DNA of 64,000 bases from Acidovorax sp. FHTAMBA (GTDB lineage: Bacteria; Pseudomonadota; Gammaproteobacteria; Burkholderiales; Burkholderiaceae_C): positions 1,371,501 through 1,435,500 of the forward strand of contig NZ_CP152407.1 in the NCBI RefSeq assembly GCF_038958875.1. The letters run 5' to 3'. Under the pieces are notes generated by a model. The model made no database searches, was not told the origin of the DNA, and saw only the letters and a list, made by a program, of their open reading frames with translations. How positions within the stretch are numbered: position 1 is the stretch's first letter; each line of letters starts with the position of its first letter. Shown one piece after another: positions 28,693 through 37,518 of this stretch. The position numbers and the translations under genes were made by a program.

Positions 28693-29856
28693 ATGACCAC
28701 CAAGCTTTCCAATCTCCAACTGCCCGCACCCGCACCGCTGCTCACACGCGGGGGCTGGTCGGCCTTCATCGTGGCGCTCATCGTGGTGTGCGCCGTGGCG
28801 CCCGTGCTCAACCTGTGGGTGCCCGCAGGCAGCGCGTTGCACCTCAGCGACTACGCCGTGGCGCTGCTCGGCAAGATCATGTGCTACGCCATCTGCGCAC
28901 TCGCCATGGACCTGATCTGGGGCTACTCCGGCATCCTGAGCCTGGGCCACGGCCTGTTCTTCGCATTGGGTGGCTATGTGATGGGCATGTACCTGATGCG
29001 CCAGATCGGGCGCGATGGCAACTACCAGAGCGACCTGCCCGACTTCATGGTGTTCCTCGACTGGAAGGAGCTGCCCTGGCACTGGGCGCTGTCGGACAGC
29101 TTTGTGGCCACGCTGATCCTCATCGTGGCGGTGCCGGGCGTGATTGCGTTTGTGTTCGGCTACTTCGCCTTCCGCTCGCGCATCAAGGGCGTGTACTTTT
29201 CCATCATCACGCAGGCCATGACGTATGCGGCCATGCTGCTGTTCTTTCGCAATGAGACGGGCTTTGGCGGCAACAACGGCTTTACCGACTTCAAGCGCAT
29301 TCTGGGCATGCCGCTGGCCACGCAGAACATGCGCATGCTGCTCTTCGTGCTCACGGGCGTCACGTTGCTGGTGTTCTTTTTGCTGGCCCGCTGGCTGGTG
29401 CGCAGCAAGTTTGGCCGCGTGCTGCAGGCGGTGCGCGATGCCGAAACGCGCGTCATGTTCTCGGGCTACTCGCCGCTGCCCTACAAGCTCACCATCTGGA
29501 CCATCAGCGCCATGATGTGCGGCGTGGCGGGCGCCTTGTATGTGCCCCAGGTCGGCATCATCAACCCCGGCGAGATGAGCGCCGCCAACTCCATCGAGAT
29601 TGCGGTGTGGGCTGCCGTGGGCGGCCGTGCCACGCTGATCGGCCCCATCGTGGGCGCCTTCATCGTCAACGGCGCCAAGAGCTGGCTCACCGTGACGGCC
29701 CCGGAGTTCTGGCTGTACTTTCTGGGCGCACTGTTCATCGCCGTCACGCTGTTCCTGCCGAATGGAATCGTCGGCTTGCTGCGCAAGCCGGGAGGCGTGG
29801 TGGGCCTGGTGAAGAAGTGGAAGAAGAACAAGAAGACCGAAGGAGCCGCGCCATGA
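28693..29856 (+). CDS. urtC: Urea ABC transporter permease UrtC
   Basis: 387 residues, a LivM-type membrane permease with about eight to ten helices. Typical stretches are YAICALAMDLIWGYSGILSL, GHGLFFALGGYVMGMYLM and GNNGFTDFKRILGMPLA. It partners UrtB to form the pore. It starts 15 bp after urtB and ends with a four-base overlap (ATGA) with urtD, so translation of the two is coupled. The C-terminus is basic (KKWKKNKKTEG). Confidence 0.96.
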   Translation: MTTKLSNLQLPAPAPLLTRGGWSAFIVALIVVCAVAPVLNLWVPAGSALHLSDYAVALLGKIMCYAICALAMDLIWGYSGILSLGHGLFFALGGYVMGMYLMRQIGRDGNYQSDLPDFMVFLDWKELPWHWALSDSFVATLILIVAVPGVIAFVFGYFAFRSRIKGVYFSIITQAMTYAAMLLFFRNETGFGGNNGFTDFKRILGMPLATQNMRMLLFVLTGVTLLVFFLLARWLVRSKFGRVLQAVRDAETRVMFSGYSPLPYKLTIWTISAMMCGVAGALYVPQVGIINPGEMSAANSIEIAVWAAVGGRATLIGPIVGAFIVNGAKSWLTVTAPEFWLYFLGALFIAVTLFLPNGIVGLLRKPGGVVGLVKKWKKNKKTEGAAP

Positions 29857-30728
29857 CGCCCGACCTGATGGACGAAGGCGCGCGGCGCATGCAGGGCAGG
29901 CTGGCACCCGCGGCCTTGGGCCAGACGGAATCGGGCGGCCGCGCTGCAGGATTTGCGCGCATCGCCACGCCCGGCGAGGTGGACGTCACCCATGGCCGCA
30001 TCCTGTACCTGGAAGACGTGAACGTGAGTTTTGACGGTTTCAAGGCCATCAACAACCTGAGCCTGGACATAGCGCCCGGCGAGCTGCGCTGCATCATCGG
30101 CCCCAACGGTGCGGGCAAGACGACGATGATGGACATCATCACCGGCAAGACGCGGCCCGACAGCGGCACGGTGTACTTTGGCTCCACCATCGACCTGCTA
30201 CGCCACAACGAGCCCGAGATCGCCAGCTTGGGGATCGGACGCAAGTTTCAGAAACCCACGGTGTTCGAGCAGCTCAGCGTGTTCGAGAACCTGGAGCTGG
30301 CTTTGAAGACGCACAAGGGTGTGCAGTCGAGCCTGTTCTTTCGGCTCGATTCAGCGCAGTCGGACCGTCTGGCCGAGGTGTTGCACACCATCCATCTGGC
30401 GGGCAGCGTGACGCTCCAGGCGGGCAACTTGAGCCATGGGCAGAAGCAGTGGCTGGAGATTGGGATGCTGTTGATGCAAGACCCGAAATTGCTGTTGCTG
30501 GACGAGCCGGTGGCGGGAATGACGGACGAGGAGACGGCGCGCACTGCGGAGCTTTTTTTGACGCTCAAGGGAAAGCATTCGCTGATGGTGGTGGAGCACG
30601 ACATGTCTTTCATCCGCACCATCTCCGAGATCGTCACCGTTTTGTGCGATGGGGCGGTGCTCGCGCAGGGGACGCTGGACCAGGTGCAGGCGGACGAGCG
30701 GGTGATTGAGGTTTATTTGGGGCGGTGA
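29853..30728 (+). CDS. urtD: Urea ABC transporter ATP-binding protein UrtD
   Basis: 291 residues, a LivG-type ATPase. Walker A is GPNGAGKTTMMD (about residue 87), the signature is NLSHGQKQWLEIGM, Walker B is LLLLDEPVAGM, and the switch His lies in MVVEHDMSFI. The first ~50 residues form an extension not needed for the ATPase fold. The start overlaps the urtC stop. After urtD the operon is interrupted by ~970 bp of repeat DNA before urtE. Confidence 0.96.
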   Translation: MTPDLMDEGARRMQGRLAPAALGQTESGGRAAGFARIATPGEVDVTHGRILYLEDVNVSFDGFKAINNLSLDIAPGELRCIIGPNGAGKTTMMDIITGKTRPDSGTVYFGSTIDLLRHNEPEIASLGIGRKFQKPTVFEQLSVFENLELALKTHKGVQSSLFFRLDSAQSDRLAEVLHTIHLAGSVTLQAGNLSHGQKQWLEIGMLLMQDPKLLLLDEPVAGMTDEETARTAELFLTLKGKHSLMVVEHDMSFIRTISEIVTVLCDGAVLAQGTLDQVQADERVIEVYLGR

Positions 30729-30775
30729 TATGGTGGTCTGCCGCTCTTCGCTTTGTGGTCGTGCAACTGAACCTC

Positions 30776-30850
30776 ATTCGTTCGGGCTGAGCCTGTCGAA
30801 GCCTGGGCGCTCCCCATCCGTTCTGGCTGAGCTTGTCGAAGCTGGGGCGT
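30776..30850 (+). repeat. Two direct REP-like units (family B)
   Basis: Two copies of the TTCGGGCTGAGCCTGTCGAAG-type motif in tandem, the second reading CTGGCTGAGCTTGTCGAAG. They lie after urtD. Confidence 0.75.
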
Positions 30851-30865
30851 GCTGGTTGAGAAAGC

Positions 30866-31572
30866 ATGCCCGTGTTGAGGGCGGAGGCCGGGAGTCGCCC
30901 GGCATGCGAGTAACTTTCTTTTGCTTCGCCAAAAGAAAGTCACCAAAGAAAAGGCGACCCCCAGTCTGCGACCCCTTCGCTGTGCGAAGGGGCAAACCTG
31001 CGTCGGGGCGGTTGCGGGGTGCGCCGTGGAACTCGCTTTGCGCTGGCGCGCGCCGCTCGGACAACCACGGCGAGTCAGATTACGAGGCATGCGCGCTCCG
31101 ACGCGCATGCTCACCCCGCAATCGCCCCGCCGCAGGCGCAGCCAGCAGGGGTGGGACAGCCGAACAGCCGAACAGTCAACACGGGCCATCGCTGCGCTCG
31201 GCCTCGCGGTCGCGGCGCGCAGCGCCTGCGCCATCCAGGCCGAGCGCAGCAATGGCCCGTGGGGTTGTCCGGTTGCGGGTTCCCTTCTGTGCGTGCCGAG
31301 AAGCGCAGGGCAGGGGGTGCGTGCGTGTGCCGCAGGACACACGCACTTCGTGCACTGACTCGCCGCAGTTGTTTGAACGGAGCGCGCAGCGCGCAGTGAG
31401 TTCTGCGGCGCACCCGCTGACCGAGCATCGCAGGTTGCCCGTAGCGCAGCGAAGGGACACGCACAGTAGGGTCGCCTTCTCTTTGGTGACTTTCTCTTGG
31501 CGAGACAAGAGAAAGTTACTGCGCCGCCGGGCGCACACCCCCGCTCCCGCCCTCAAACCAGGCATGCGGCTT
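30866..31572. repeat. TIR element, copy 2 (~700 bp) inside the urt operon
   Basis: Left end GCATGCCCGTGTTGAGGGCGG, right end (reversed) GCATGCCTGGTTTGAGGGCGG, with inner GTAACTTTCTTTTGCTTCGC and GTAACTTTCTCTTGTCTCGC arms. The left ~380 bp are nearly the same as copy 1 at 21850-22530; the right half matches only in blocks. It separates urtD from urtE and contains no supported gene. Confidence 0.75.
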
Positions 31573-31588
31573 ATCCAGCACCCGAGCC

Positions 31589-31620
31589 CCGGCTTCGACA
31601 AGCTCAGCCCGAACGGTCAG
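31589..31620 (-). repeat. Single REP-like unit (family B)
   Basis: Reads GGCTTCGACAAGCTCAGCCC then GAACGG on the plus strand, the reverse of the units at 30776-30850. Confidence 0.7.
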
Positions 31621-31626
31621 TGGAAA

Positions 31627-31678
31627 CTATCAAAAACATAGCTGCTGGCGCTTACTGAATAAGCGCTAGAGGCCAAAA
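31627..31678 (+). repeat. Palindromic repeat family A, copy 6
   Basis: Reads CTATCAAAAACATAGCTGCT then GGCGCTTACTGAATAAGCGC TAGAGGCC. It ends about 17 bp before the urtE start codon, where the urtE ribosome-binding site should lie. Confidence 0.85.
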
Positions 31679-31695
31679 ACACTCAAAAAACCACC

Positions 31696-32385
31696 ATGCT
31701 CACCGTCCAAAACATCAACCAGTACTACGGCGGCTCCCACATCCTGCGCGACGTGAGCCTCACCGCTGCCCCCGGCAAAGTCACCGTGCTGCTCGGTCGC
31801 AACGGCGTGGGCAAGACCACGCTGCTCAAAAGCCTCATGGGCCTCGTCCCCATCAAGAGCGGCACCATCACCTTCGACGGCCAGCCCATCGATCAGGCCA
31901 AGCCCTACGACCGCGCCCGCGCAGGCATCGGCTTCGTCCCCCAGGGCCGCGAGATCTTCGGCCGCCTCACCGTGGAAGAAAACCTGCGCATGGGCCTGGC
32001 CTACAAAAATGGCTCCACGCCCGTGTCCCCGCACCTGTACGAGCTGTTCCCCGTGCTCCGGCAGATGCTGGGCCGCCGGGGGGGCGATCTCTCGGGCGGG
32101 CAGCAGCAGCAACTGGCCATTGCCCGCGCGCTGGCCCCGGGGCCGCGCCTCCTGATCCTGGACGAACCCACCGAGGGCATCCAGCCCAGCATCATCAAAG
32201 ACATTGGACGCGTCATTCGCCAGCTGGCCGACGGCGGCATGGCCGTGCTGCTGTGTGAGCAGTACTACGACTTTGCCGAGGAGCTGGCAGACGAATACCT
32301 AGTGATGGAGCGGGGCGAAGTCATTGCGCGTGGGCCCGGCGCCGAGATGCAAGCCAAGGGGATCCGCGGTCTGGTCGCCATTTGA
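31696..32385 (+). CDS. urtE: Urea ABC transporter ATP-binding protein UrtE
   Basis: 229 residues, LivF-type. Walker A GRNGVGKTTLLKSLMG, the signature LSGGQQQQLAIARAL, Walker B LLILDEPTEGIQPSIIKDI and the switch His-like CEQYYDFAEELADE region are present; the switch position is Gln (LLCEQ), typical of LivF/UrtE proteins. It completes the five-gene urea transporter, but is separated from urtD by the TIR element, so it may need its own promoter or read-through. No strong ribosome-binding site is visible. Confidence 0.96.
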   Translation: MLTVQNINQYYGGSHILRDVSLTAAPGKVTVLLGRNGVGKTTLLKSLMGLVPIKSGTITFDGQPIDQAKPYDRARAGIGFVPQGREIFGRLTVEENLRMGLAYKNGSTPVSPHLYELFPVLRQMLGRRGGDLSGGQQQQLAIARALAPGPRLLILDEPTEGIQPSIIKDIGRVIRQLADGGMAVLLCEQYYDFAEELADEYLVMERGEVIARGPGAEMQAKGIRGLVAI

Positions 32386-32389
32386 CGCA

Positions 32390-33235
32390 TCAGGCCAGCT
32401 TCATGTGGCGACCCACAGTGCTGCGCCAGCGCGAGACGCTTTCCATGACCACCACAGTGCACACCATCCAGGTGGCGCCCAGCAGCCAACCCGCCAGCAC
32501 GTCGCTGGGGTAGTGCACCTGCAGCACGACGCGGCTCCACCCGGTGGTGAAGATCAGCATGCCAGCTGCCACCACGGCGGGCAGGTGCCAGGCGCGTGGC
32601 AGGAGCCGCGTTGCAAGGTAGGCCAGCATGGCGTAGGCCACCATCGATGCACTGCTGTGCCCGCTGGGAAAGCTGTAGCCATCCGCCTGCGCGATGCCGT
32701 GCAGATGTTCGGGCCGCACGCGTTCAAAGACATTTTTCAGAATCTTGGTGAGTGCGCCGTTGCCGGCCATGGCCACCAGCCAGCCCGTGGCCAGCAGTCG
32801 GCGCCGCTGCCGCCACAGGGCCCCCGCCACGGCCAGCGTCAGCGCCGTCAGCACCCAGGTGTCCCCCAGGTGGGTGAGCATGGCAAACCCCTGCAGCACA
32901 GCGGTGTCGGCGTGGTCGCGCAGGGCCATGGTCACTGCGTCGTCCAGTGCCCCCCAGGGGCCCTGGGGGCGCCCGCTTTCGGCCAGCGCTGCCATCGTTG
33001 CGCCTGCCATCACCAGGGTGCAGGCCGAGGCGCCCATGGCCCCCAGCATCAGCCACCGTGCCTCCAGGCGCGGCAGCAGCCGATGCAGCGGCGGACTTGC
33101 ACGCCGCAGGGCGCGCAGGCCTTGCAGTGCCACCACGCCCAGCAGCGCGAAAGCACCCATGCCAGCGAGCCACCAGCCCACAGGGTGCTGGGCCAGTACG
33201 GCGCCAAAGTCGGCGGCGGCGGTGTTCGTCGTCAT
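32390..33235 (-). CDS. PAP2-family phosphatase (membrane)
   Basis: 281 residues with about six hydrophobic segments. The acid-phosphatase signature is complete: KNVFERVRP, SFPSGHSS and SRVVLQVHYPSD. Likely substrates are lipid phosphates such as undecaprenyl pyrophosphate or phosphatidate; which one cannot be said. It lies convergent to urtE (4 bp gap) and divergent to the lipid kinase gene. I chose the ATG giving MTTNTAAADFGAVLAQ; a longer frame has unsupported residues upstream. Confidence 0.9.
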   Translation of the reverse strand: MTTNTAAADFGAVLAQHPVGWWLAGMGAFALLGVVALQGLRALRRASPPLHRLLPRLEARWLMLGAMGASACTLVMAGATMAALAESGRPQGPWGALDDAVTMALRDHADTAVLQGFAMLTHLGDTWVLTALTLAVAGALWRQRRRLLATGWLVAMAGNGALTKILKNVFERVRPEHLHGIAQADGYSFPSGHSSASMVAYAMLAYLATRLLPRAWHLPAVVAAGMLIFTTGWSRVVLQVHYPSDVLAGWLLGATWMVCTVVVMESVSRWRSTVGRHMKLA

Positions 33236-33513
33236 CAGGCGGGTCTTTCTCTGCGGTCGGTTGGTAACCAGCAAGGGAGCCCAGGCTGCAGCCTGAGTTC
33301 CCGCGTTCGGTACAGCGCAGAGCGTAGCGTCGCAGTTGTCGGCGGGTGCTGACAACGCAAAGGCGCGACTGCTGGCTGAACGCTGACGCAGCGGCCGTAA
33401 CGATAGGCAGGCTGGCGTGCGTTGCCACGGCATGCGAGGGCCGAGATTCGGCCTTCATCTGCATCTGCATCTGCATCCAGCTTGCCAGGCCACACGCGCT
33501 TTGCCCGCTTTTT

Positions 33514-34584
33514 ATGACCACTTCGAACCCACCGCTTTCTTCTGCCAAACCCCACGGTCCCATTCATCTGGTGGTACCCCGGCGCCCGGGTGCCGACCTG
33601 GACGCACTGCGCGCCAGGCTGGAGGGTATTGCCCCACTGCAGGACCACGACGTGGTGTGGCATGTTCCCGACCAGCGTGGCGACATCGTGCACCTGGCCC
33701 GTGATGCGGCGTATGCCGCGCGCGCCGATGGGGGGCTGCTGGTGGCCGCTGGCGGAGATGGCACCATCAATGCCGTTGCCGCCGCAGCGTTGCGCGTGGG
33801 CGTTCCCATGGGCGTGGTGCCCATGGGTACATTCAACTATTTCAGCCGCGAGCATGGGCTGGCGCTGGAGCCTGAACAAGCCGTGCAAGAGCTTTTGCAG
33901 GCACTGCACGATGGGGATATGCGCCCGGTGCAGGTAGGGCATGTCAACAACCGGCTGTTCATGGTGAACGCCAGCGTGGGGCTGTACCCGAAGCTGCTGG
34001 CCGAGCGTGAGAAGGCCTCCCGGCGGTTTGGCCGGTCACGCCTGGTGGCTGTTGCGTCGGCCGTGTGGAGCATGTTCCGGCCGGCAGCCGGCCGCCGCTG
34101 GCGTGTGGTGATGAAAACCCACCGCGATGCCACGGCCCAACCGGAGGAGCATCTGGTGTCCACCCTTTTTGTGGGCAACAACCCGCTGCAGCTGGACCGC
34201 ATGGGCCTCCCCCAGGCGCAGATGGTGGCCGATGGCGGCAAGCTGGCGGTGGTACTGCTCAAGCCGCAGGGCCGGTGGGCTGTGGCGCGCACGGTGTGGC
34301 ATGCCGCCACCGGCCAGCTCGACAAGGACACTGCCGTGCTGAGCATGGCATGCGCGGAGCTGACCGTGGAGCCTGCCAGCTGGCGGCCCCCGCAGGTCAA
34401 GGTGGCGTTTGATGGAGAGCGCGAATGGATGGAGCCACCGCTGCATTTTCGCCTGAGCGACCGCCCCCTGTGGCTTGTGGCGCCCAGCCCCCTCGTGCGT
34501 GAGGATGCGCCGACGCATCTGCAGACCAGCGAGCCGCCCACCGAGGCGCTCGCGCCCGCATCGGGCGGCCTGGTGCCCGCCTGA
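33514..34584 (+). CDS. Diacylglycerol kinase-family lipid kinase
   Basis: 356 residues. The catalytic GGDGT motif appears as AAGGDGTINAVAAAA, followed by VPMGVVPMGTFNYFSREHGL, matching DagK/YegS-type kinases. A second domain with VKVAFDGEREWMEPP near the C-terminus fits the family beta-sandwich domain. A hydrophobic or membrane segment is not evident. It lies divergent to the PAP2 phosphatase gene and 40 bp before a metallophosphoesterase, so these three may act on lipid phosphates. Start ATG gives MTTSNPPLSSAKPHGPIHL. Confidence 0.88.
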   Translation: MTTSNPPLSSAKPHGPIHLVVPRRPGADLDALRARLEGIAPLQDHDVVWHVPDQRGDIVHLARDAAYAARADGGLLVAAGGDGTINAVAAAALRVGVPMGVVPMGTFNYFSREHGLALEPEQAVQELLQALHDGDMRPVQVGHVNNRLFMVNASVGLYPKLLAEREKASRRFGRSRLVAVASAVWSMFRPAAGRRWRVVMKTHRDATAQPEEHLVSTLFVGNNPLQLDRMGLPQAQMVADGGKLAVVLLKPQGRWAVARTVWHAATGQLDKDTAVLSMACAELTVEPASWRPPQVKVAFDGEREWMEPPLHFRLSDRPLWLVAPSPLVREDAPTHLQTSEPPTEALAPASGGLVPA

Positions 34585-34624
34585 GGCGGCTCTAACCCCG
34601 TCGGTGTTGTAGCGACTGCCCGCC

Positions 34625-35416
34625 ATGAATGTCCTGATGCACCTGTCGGACCTGCACTTCGGGGTACACGACCCGCAGGTGTGCACTGCGGCGCAGCGGC
34701 TGGCGCAGCGCCTCGGCGTGGAGATGGTGGTGGTGTCGGGCGATCTCACCCAGCGCGCCACCGCTGCGCAGTTTGAGCTGGCCGCCCGGTTTTTGCAGGG
34801 GCTGCATGCCCGGTCCACGCTGGTGCTGCCCGGCAACCACGATCTGCCACTGTTTGCCTGGTGGATGCGCTGGGGCCGTTCGTATGAGCGCTTTGCGCAG
34901 CAGTTCGGGCTGGACCAGGAGCCCGTACGGCAGATGGGGCCCTTCTATGTGGTGGGGGTCAACACCACCAGGCCGTGGCGCCACGAACGCGGCAGCCTGT
35001 CCGCCGCGCAGATCGAGGACGTGGTGAGAAGGCTGGCGCAGGCGCCACCCGGCGCGTGGCGCATTGTGGCCAGCCACCATCCGTTGGTACCCCGCGATAC
35101 GGCCGACCAGGCCCACCGCCCCCGTCGTGCCGATGTGGCGCTGCAGCGTTGGCAAGCGGCAGGGGCGCAGATGTTGCTGTCCGGCCATGTGCATGAGCCG
35201 GGCCTGGTGCAGCCTTCGCCGGGCCTGTGGGCCAGCCGCGCGGGCACCGCGGTGTCCCGGCGGGTGCGGCACGGCAGCCCCAACAGCCTGCTGGTGCTGA
35301 GCGTGGAAGCCACTGGTGCCGTGGCGAGCGGCCAGGCCCGTTTTGCCGCGCGGTGGGACTACGACCACCCCAAGGGCGAGTTTGCTTGCGTGAGCCGCAC
35401 GTTGCTGGCCCCGTGA
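34625..35416 (+). CDS. Calcineurin-like metallophosphoesterase
   Basis: 263 residues. All metal-ligand motifs are present: MHLSDLHFGVHD (DxH), VVSGDLT, LPGNHDLPLF, ASHHPLV and LSGHVHEPG. The protein is cytosolic by appearance. From its lipid kinase and PAP2 neighbours, a role in lipid phosphate or nucleotide turnover is possible but not shown. The gene begins 40 bp after the lipid kinase. Confidence 0.9.
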   Translation: MNVLMHLSDLHFGVHDPQVCTAAQRLAQRLGVEMVVVSGDLTQRATAAQFELAARFLQGLHARSTLVLPGNHDLPLFAWWMRWGRSYERFAQQFGLDQEPVRQMGPFYVVGVNTTRPWRHERGSLSAAQIEDVVRRLAQAPPGAWRIVASHHPLVPRDTADQAHRPRRADVALQRWQAAGAQMLLSGHVHEPGLVQPSPGLWASRAGTAVSRRVRHGSPNSLLVLSVEATGAVASGQARFAARWDYDHPKGEFACVSRTLLAP

Positions 35417-35608
35417 CTCCGGCAAATTGGAGGCACCACGGTGCCGCAACGGCGCAGCAGCGCGCGCAACCGGCACGTCCGGGCCCCCCGCGTTTCACCG
35501 GCTTGACCGGCTGCAGGCCCCCGTCTATTCTGGGTTGAACTGCCCCAACCCCGCACGCCCACGGGGGCTGCGCGGCACAAATCGCCCCTTTTGGTTTTCA
35601 CCGCTCTT

Positions 35609-36691
35609 ATGCACAAAGAATTTCACAACGACGCCGTGCGGCGCCTGCAGGCCCTGATCGAGCGGGAGACAGGGGCGCCTCTTGGCGAAAACGCGCAGGC
35701 CGAGATGGAAACCATCCTGCGCGGCCCCGATTGGCCCCATGGCACGGCCAGCGATGGGCTGGGCGTTGCGCCGCGTGAAGTCACCATCCTGCTGGCAGAC
35801 CTGCGCGGGTTCACGGCGCTGGCGGGCTCGCTGCCGGCGGCGGTGGTCATCGCAGCACTCAACCGTTGCCTTGCCCGGCTGAGCGAGGTGGTTTTCAAGT
35901 ACCAGGGCAGCATCGACAAGTTCATGGGCGACTCGATCATGGTGCTGTTCGGCGCCCCCGTGGCCCGCGACGACGATGTGGACCGTGCCCTGCTGTGCGC
36001 CGTGGAGATGCAGATGGCCATGCGCGAGCTCAACCTGGCGCACCTGCAGGAGCGGCTGCCCGAGGTTTTCCTGGGCATTGGCGTGAACACCGGCACGGTG
36101 ATGGCCGGGCGCTTTGGGTCGGATGTGTATTCCGAATACACCGTGATCGGCGAGGCCGTCAACCTGGCCTCGCGCATCGAGGCGCTGAGCCTGCGCGGCC
36201 AGGTGCTCATCAGCGACTCCACCTACCAGCGCTGCTGGGGTCTGGTGTCGGCATCGGCGCCCATGCAGGTCTATGTCAAGGGCCGCACACAACCTGTCAA
36301 CCTGCGCGAGCTGATCGCCATACCCTCCCACAAGCTCAAGGTGCCGCGCCAGGAGTTCCGGCGCAGCCACCGGGTCGATGCGCGCCTGCCCTGCCTGTGC
36401 CAGCGTGTGCAGGACAAGATCGTGGTGCCCCACATCGTGCATGGCGCCATCCAGGACATCGGCTATCACGGCCTGCTGGTGGAGCTGGTCGAGCCGCTGG
36501 AACCCCACAGCGAGATCAAGCTGGAGTTCGAGCTGCCGCTGGTGGACTACCGCGTGGCCGATGTGTATGCGCGAGTCATCACGCTCAAGCGCGATGGCGA
36601 CGAATGGGTGGCCGGGCTGGAGTTCACCTCCATCAGCCCGGAATGCCGCGCCAAGGTGCAGATGTTCGTGCAGCTGCTGGTGGCGCGTTGA
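35609..36691 (+). CDS. Class III nucleotidyl cyclase with C-terminal PilZ domain
   Basis: 360 residues. The cyclase domain (about 50-240) has the metal aspartates in LLADLRGFTALAG and FMGDSIMVLFGAP, and the transition-state Asn/Arg in VNLASRIEA. The C-terminal ~110 residues resemble PilZ: the RxxxR-like EFRRSHR motif near residue 248 and a DIGYHG motif (usual form D/N-x-S-x-x-G, here with Gly for Ser). Cyclic di-GMP binding may therefore be weakened. If both domains work, it would connect c-di-GMP to cAMP or cGMP synthesis. The ATG giving MHKEFHNDAVRRL is chosen. Confidence 0.85.
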   Translation: MHKEFHNDAVRRLQALIERETGAPLGENAQAEMETILRGPDWPHGTASDGLGVAPREVTILLADLRGFTALAGSLPAAVVIAALNRCLARLSEVVFKYQGSIDKFMGDSIMVLFGAPVARDDDVDRALLCAVEMQMAMRELNLAHLQERLPEVFLGIGVNTGTVMAGRFGSDVYSEYTVIGEAVNLASRIEALSLRGQVLISDSTYQRCWGLVSASAPMQVYVKGRTQPVNLRELIAIPSHKLKVPRQEFRRSHRVDARLPCLCQRVQDKIVVPHIVHGAIQDIGYHGLLVELVEPLEPHSEIKLEFELPLVDYRVADVYARVITLKRDGDEWVAGLEFTSISPECRAKVQMFVQLLVAR

Positions 36692-36712
36692 GGCAGCCGC
36701 GCGCGGAGCGCC

Positions 36713-37459
36713 TCAGCATCCCAGCATCTGAGCGAGCGCGTTGAGGTCTGTGGCATGCAGGTCATTGCCCGGCTGGGGCGACACATCCTTGGGCTGTGCC
36801 GCGCCAAACTCATGCGGCCGCTCGATGTACGCCGTGCGCAGACCACAGCCCCGCGCAGCAGCCAGGTCATCGTGGTGTGCGGCCACCAGCGCCACCTGGT
36901 GCGGCGCGAGGTCAAACACCCGCGCCACGCCCAGGTAGGTGTCGGGATGCGGCTTGTAGGCCTTGAACACCTCGGCGCTCAGCACGCAGTCCCAGGGCAG
37001 CCCTGCGCGTTTGGCCATGGCGGTCAGCAGACCGATGTTGCCGTTCGACAGCGTGGTGATGGTGTAGCGCTGCTTGAGCCGTGTGAGGCCCTGCACGCTG
37101 TCGGCCCAGGCATCCAGCCGGTGCCACACGCGGTTGAGCTGGCGGCGCTCGGCCTCGCCCAGGTGTGCGAGGCCAAAGCGCGGCAGGATTTCGTCCAGTA
37201 TTTGCCGGTGCAGTGCATCGATCAGCGTCCAGCCCTGTTCGCCGCGCATCACGCGCGCCATGGCCGGCTGGTAGCCCGCGCGCCACGCCAGAGCGAAAGC
37301 GTCGGCATCCACCTGGGGGTACAGCGCCCGCACCTCGCGTGCGATGCTGCCGTGCCAGTCCACCACCGTGCCAAAGATGTCGAAGGCCAGCACCTGCACC
37401 TGGGCAAAGGAGTGGTCGGCGGGCAGGGCGGACGGATTGGCGGGTGTGTGCGGGTTCAT
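36713..37459 (-). CDS. Haloacid dehalogenase, type II
   Basis: 248 residues. HAD motifs are AFDIFGTVVDWHGS (nucleophile Asp), TTLSNGN, the KAYKPHPDTYL lysine, and AAHHDDLAAARGCGL. The pattern matches L-2-haloacid dehalogenases. The native substrate may be a phosphate ester instead. It is 59 bp downstream of ureD on the same strand. Confidence 0.88.
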   Translation of the reverse strand: MNPHTPANPSALPADHSFAQVQVLAFDIFGTVVDWHGSIAREVRALYPQVDADAFALAWRAGYQPAMARVMRGEQGWTLIDALHRQILDEILPRFGLAHLGEAERRQLNRVWHRLDAWADSVQGLTRLKQRYTITTLSNGNIGLLTAMAKRAGLPWDCVLSAEVFKAYKPHPDTYLGVARVFDLAPHQVALVAAHHDDLAAARGCGLRTAYIERPHEFGAAQPKDVSPQPGNDLHATDLNALAQMLGC

Positions 37460-37518
37460 GCGGCATCGTACGGGGCCGGGACCCCTCCCGCTGTCGCGTG
37501 TGCAGCAAGGACAACGCC

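Noticed and set aside
30706..31641. 311-residue open frame across the second TIR element
   Set aside because: Similar low-complexity Arg/Ala/Gly content in other frames of the first copy; frames are not conserved between copies.
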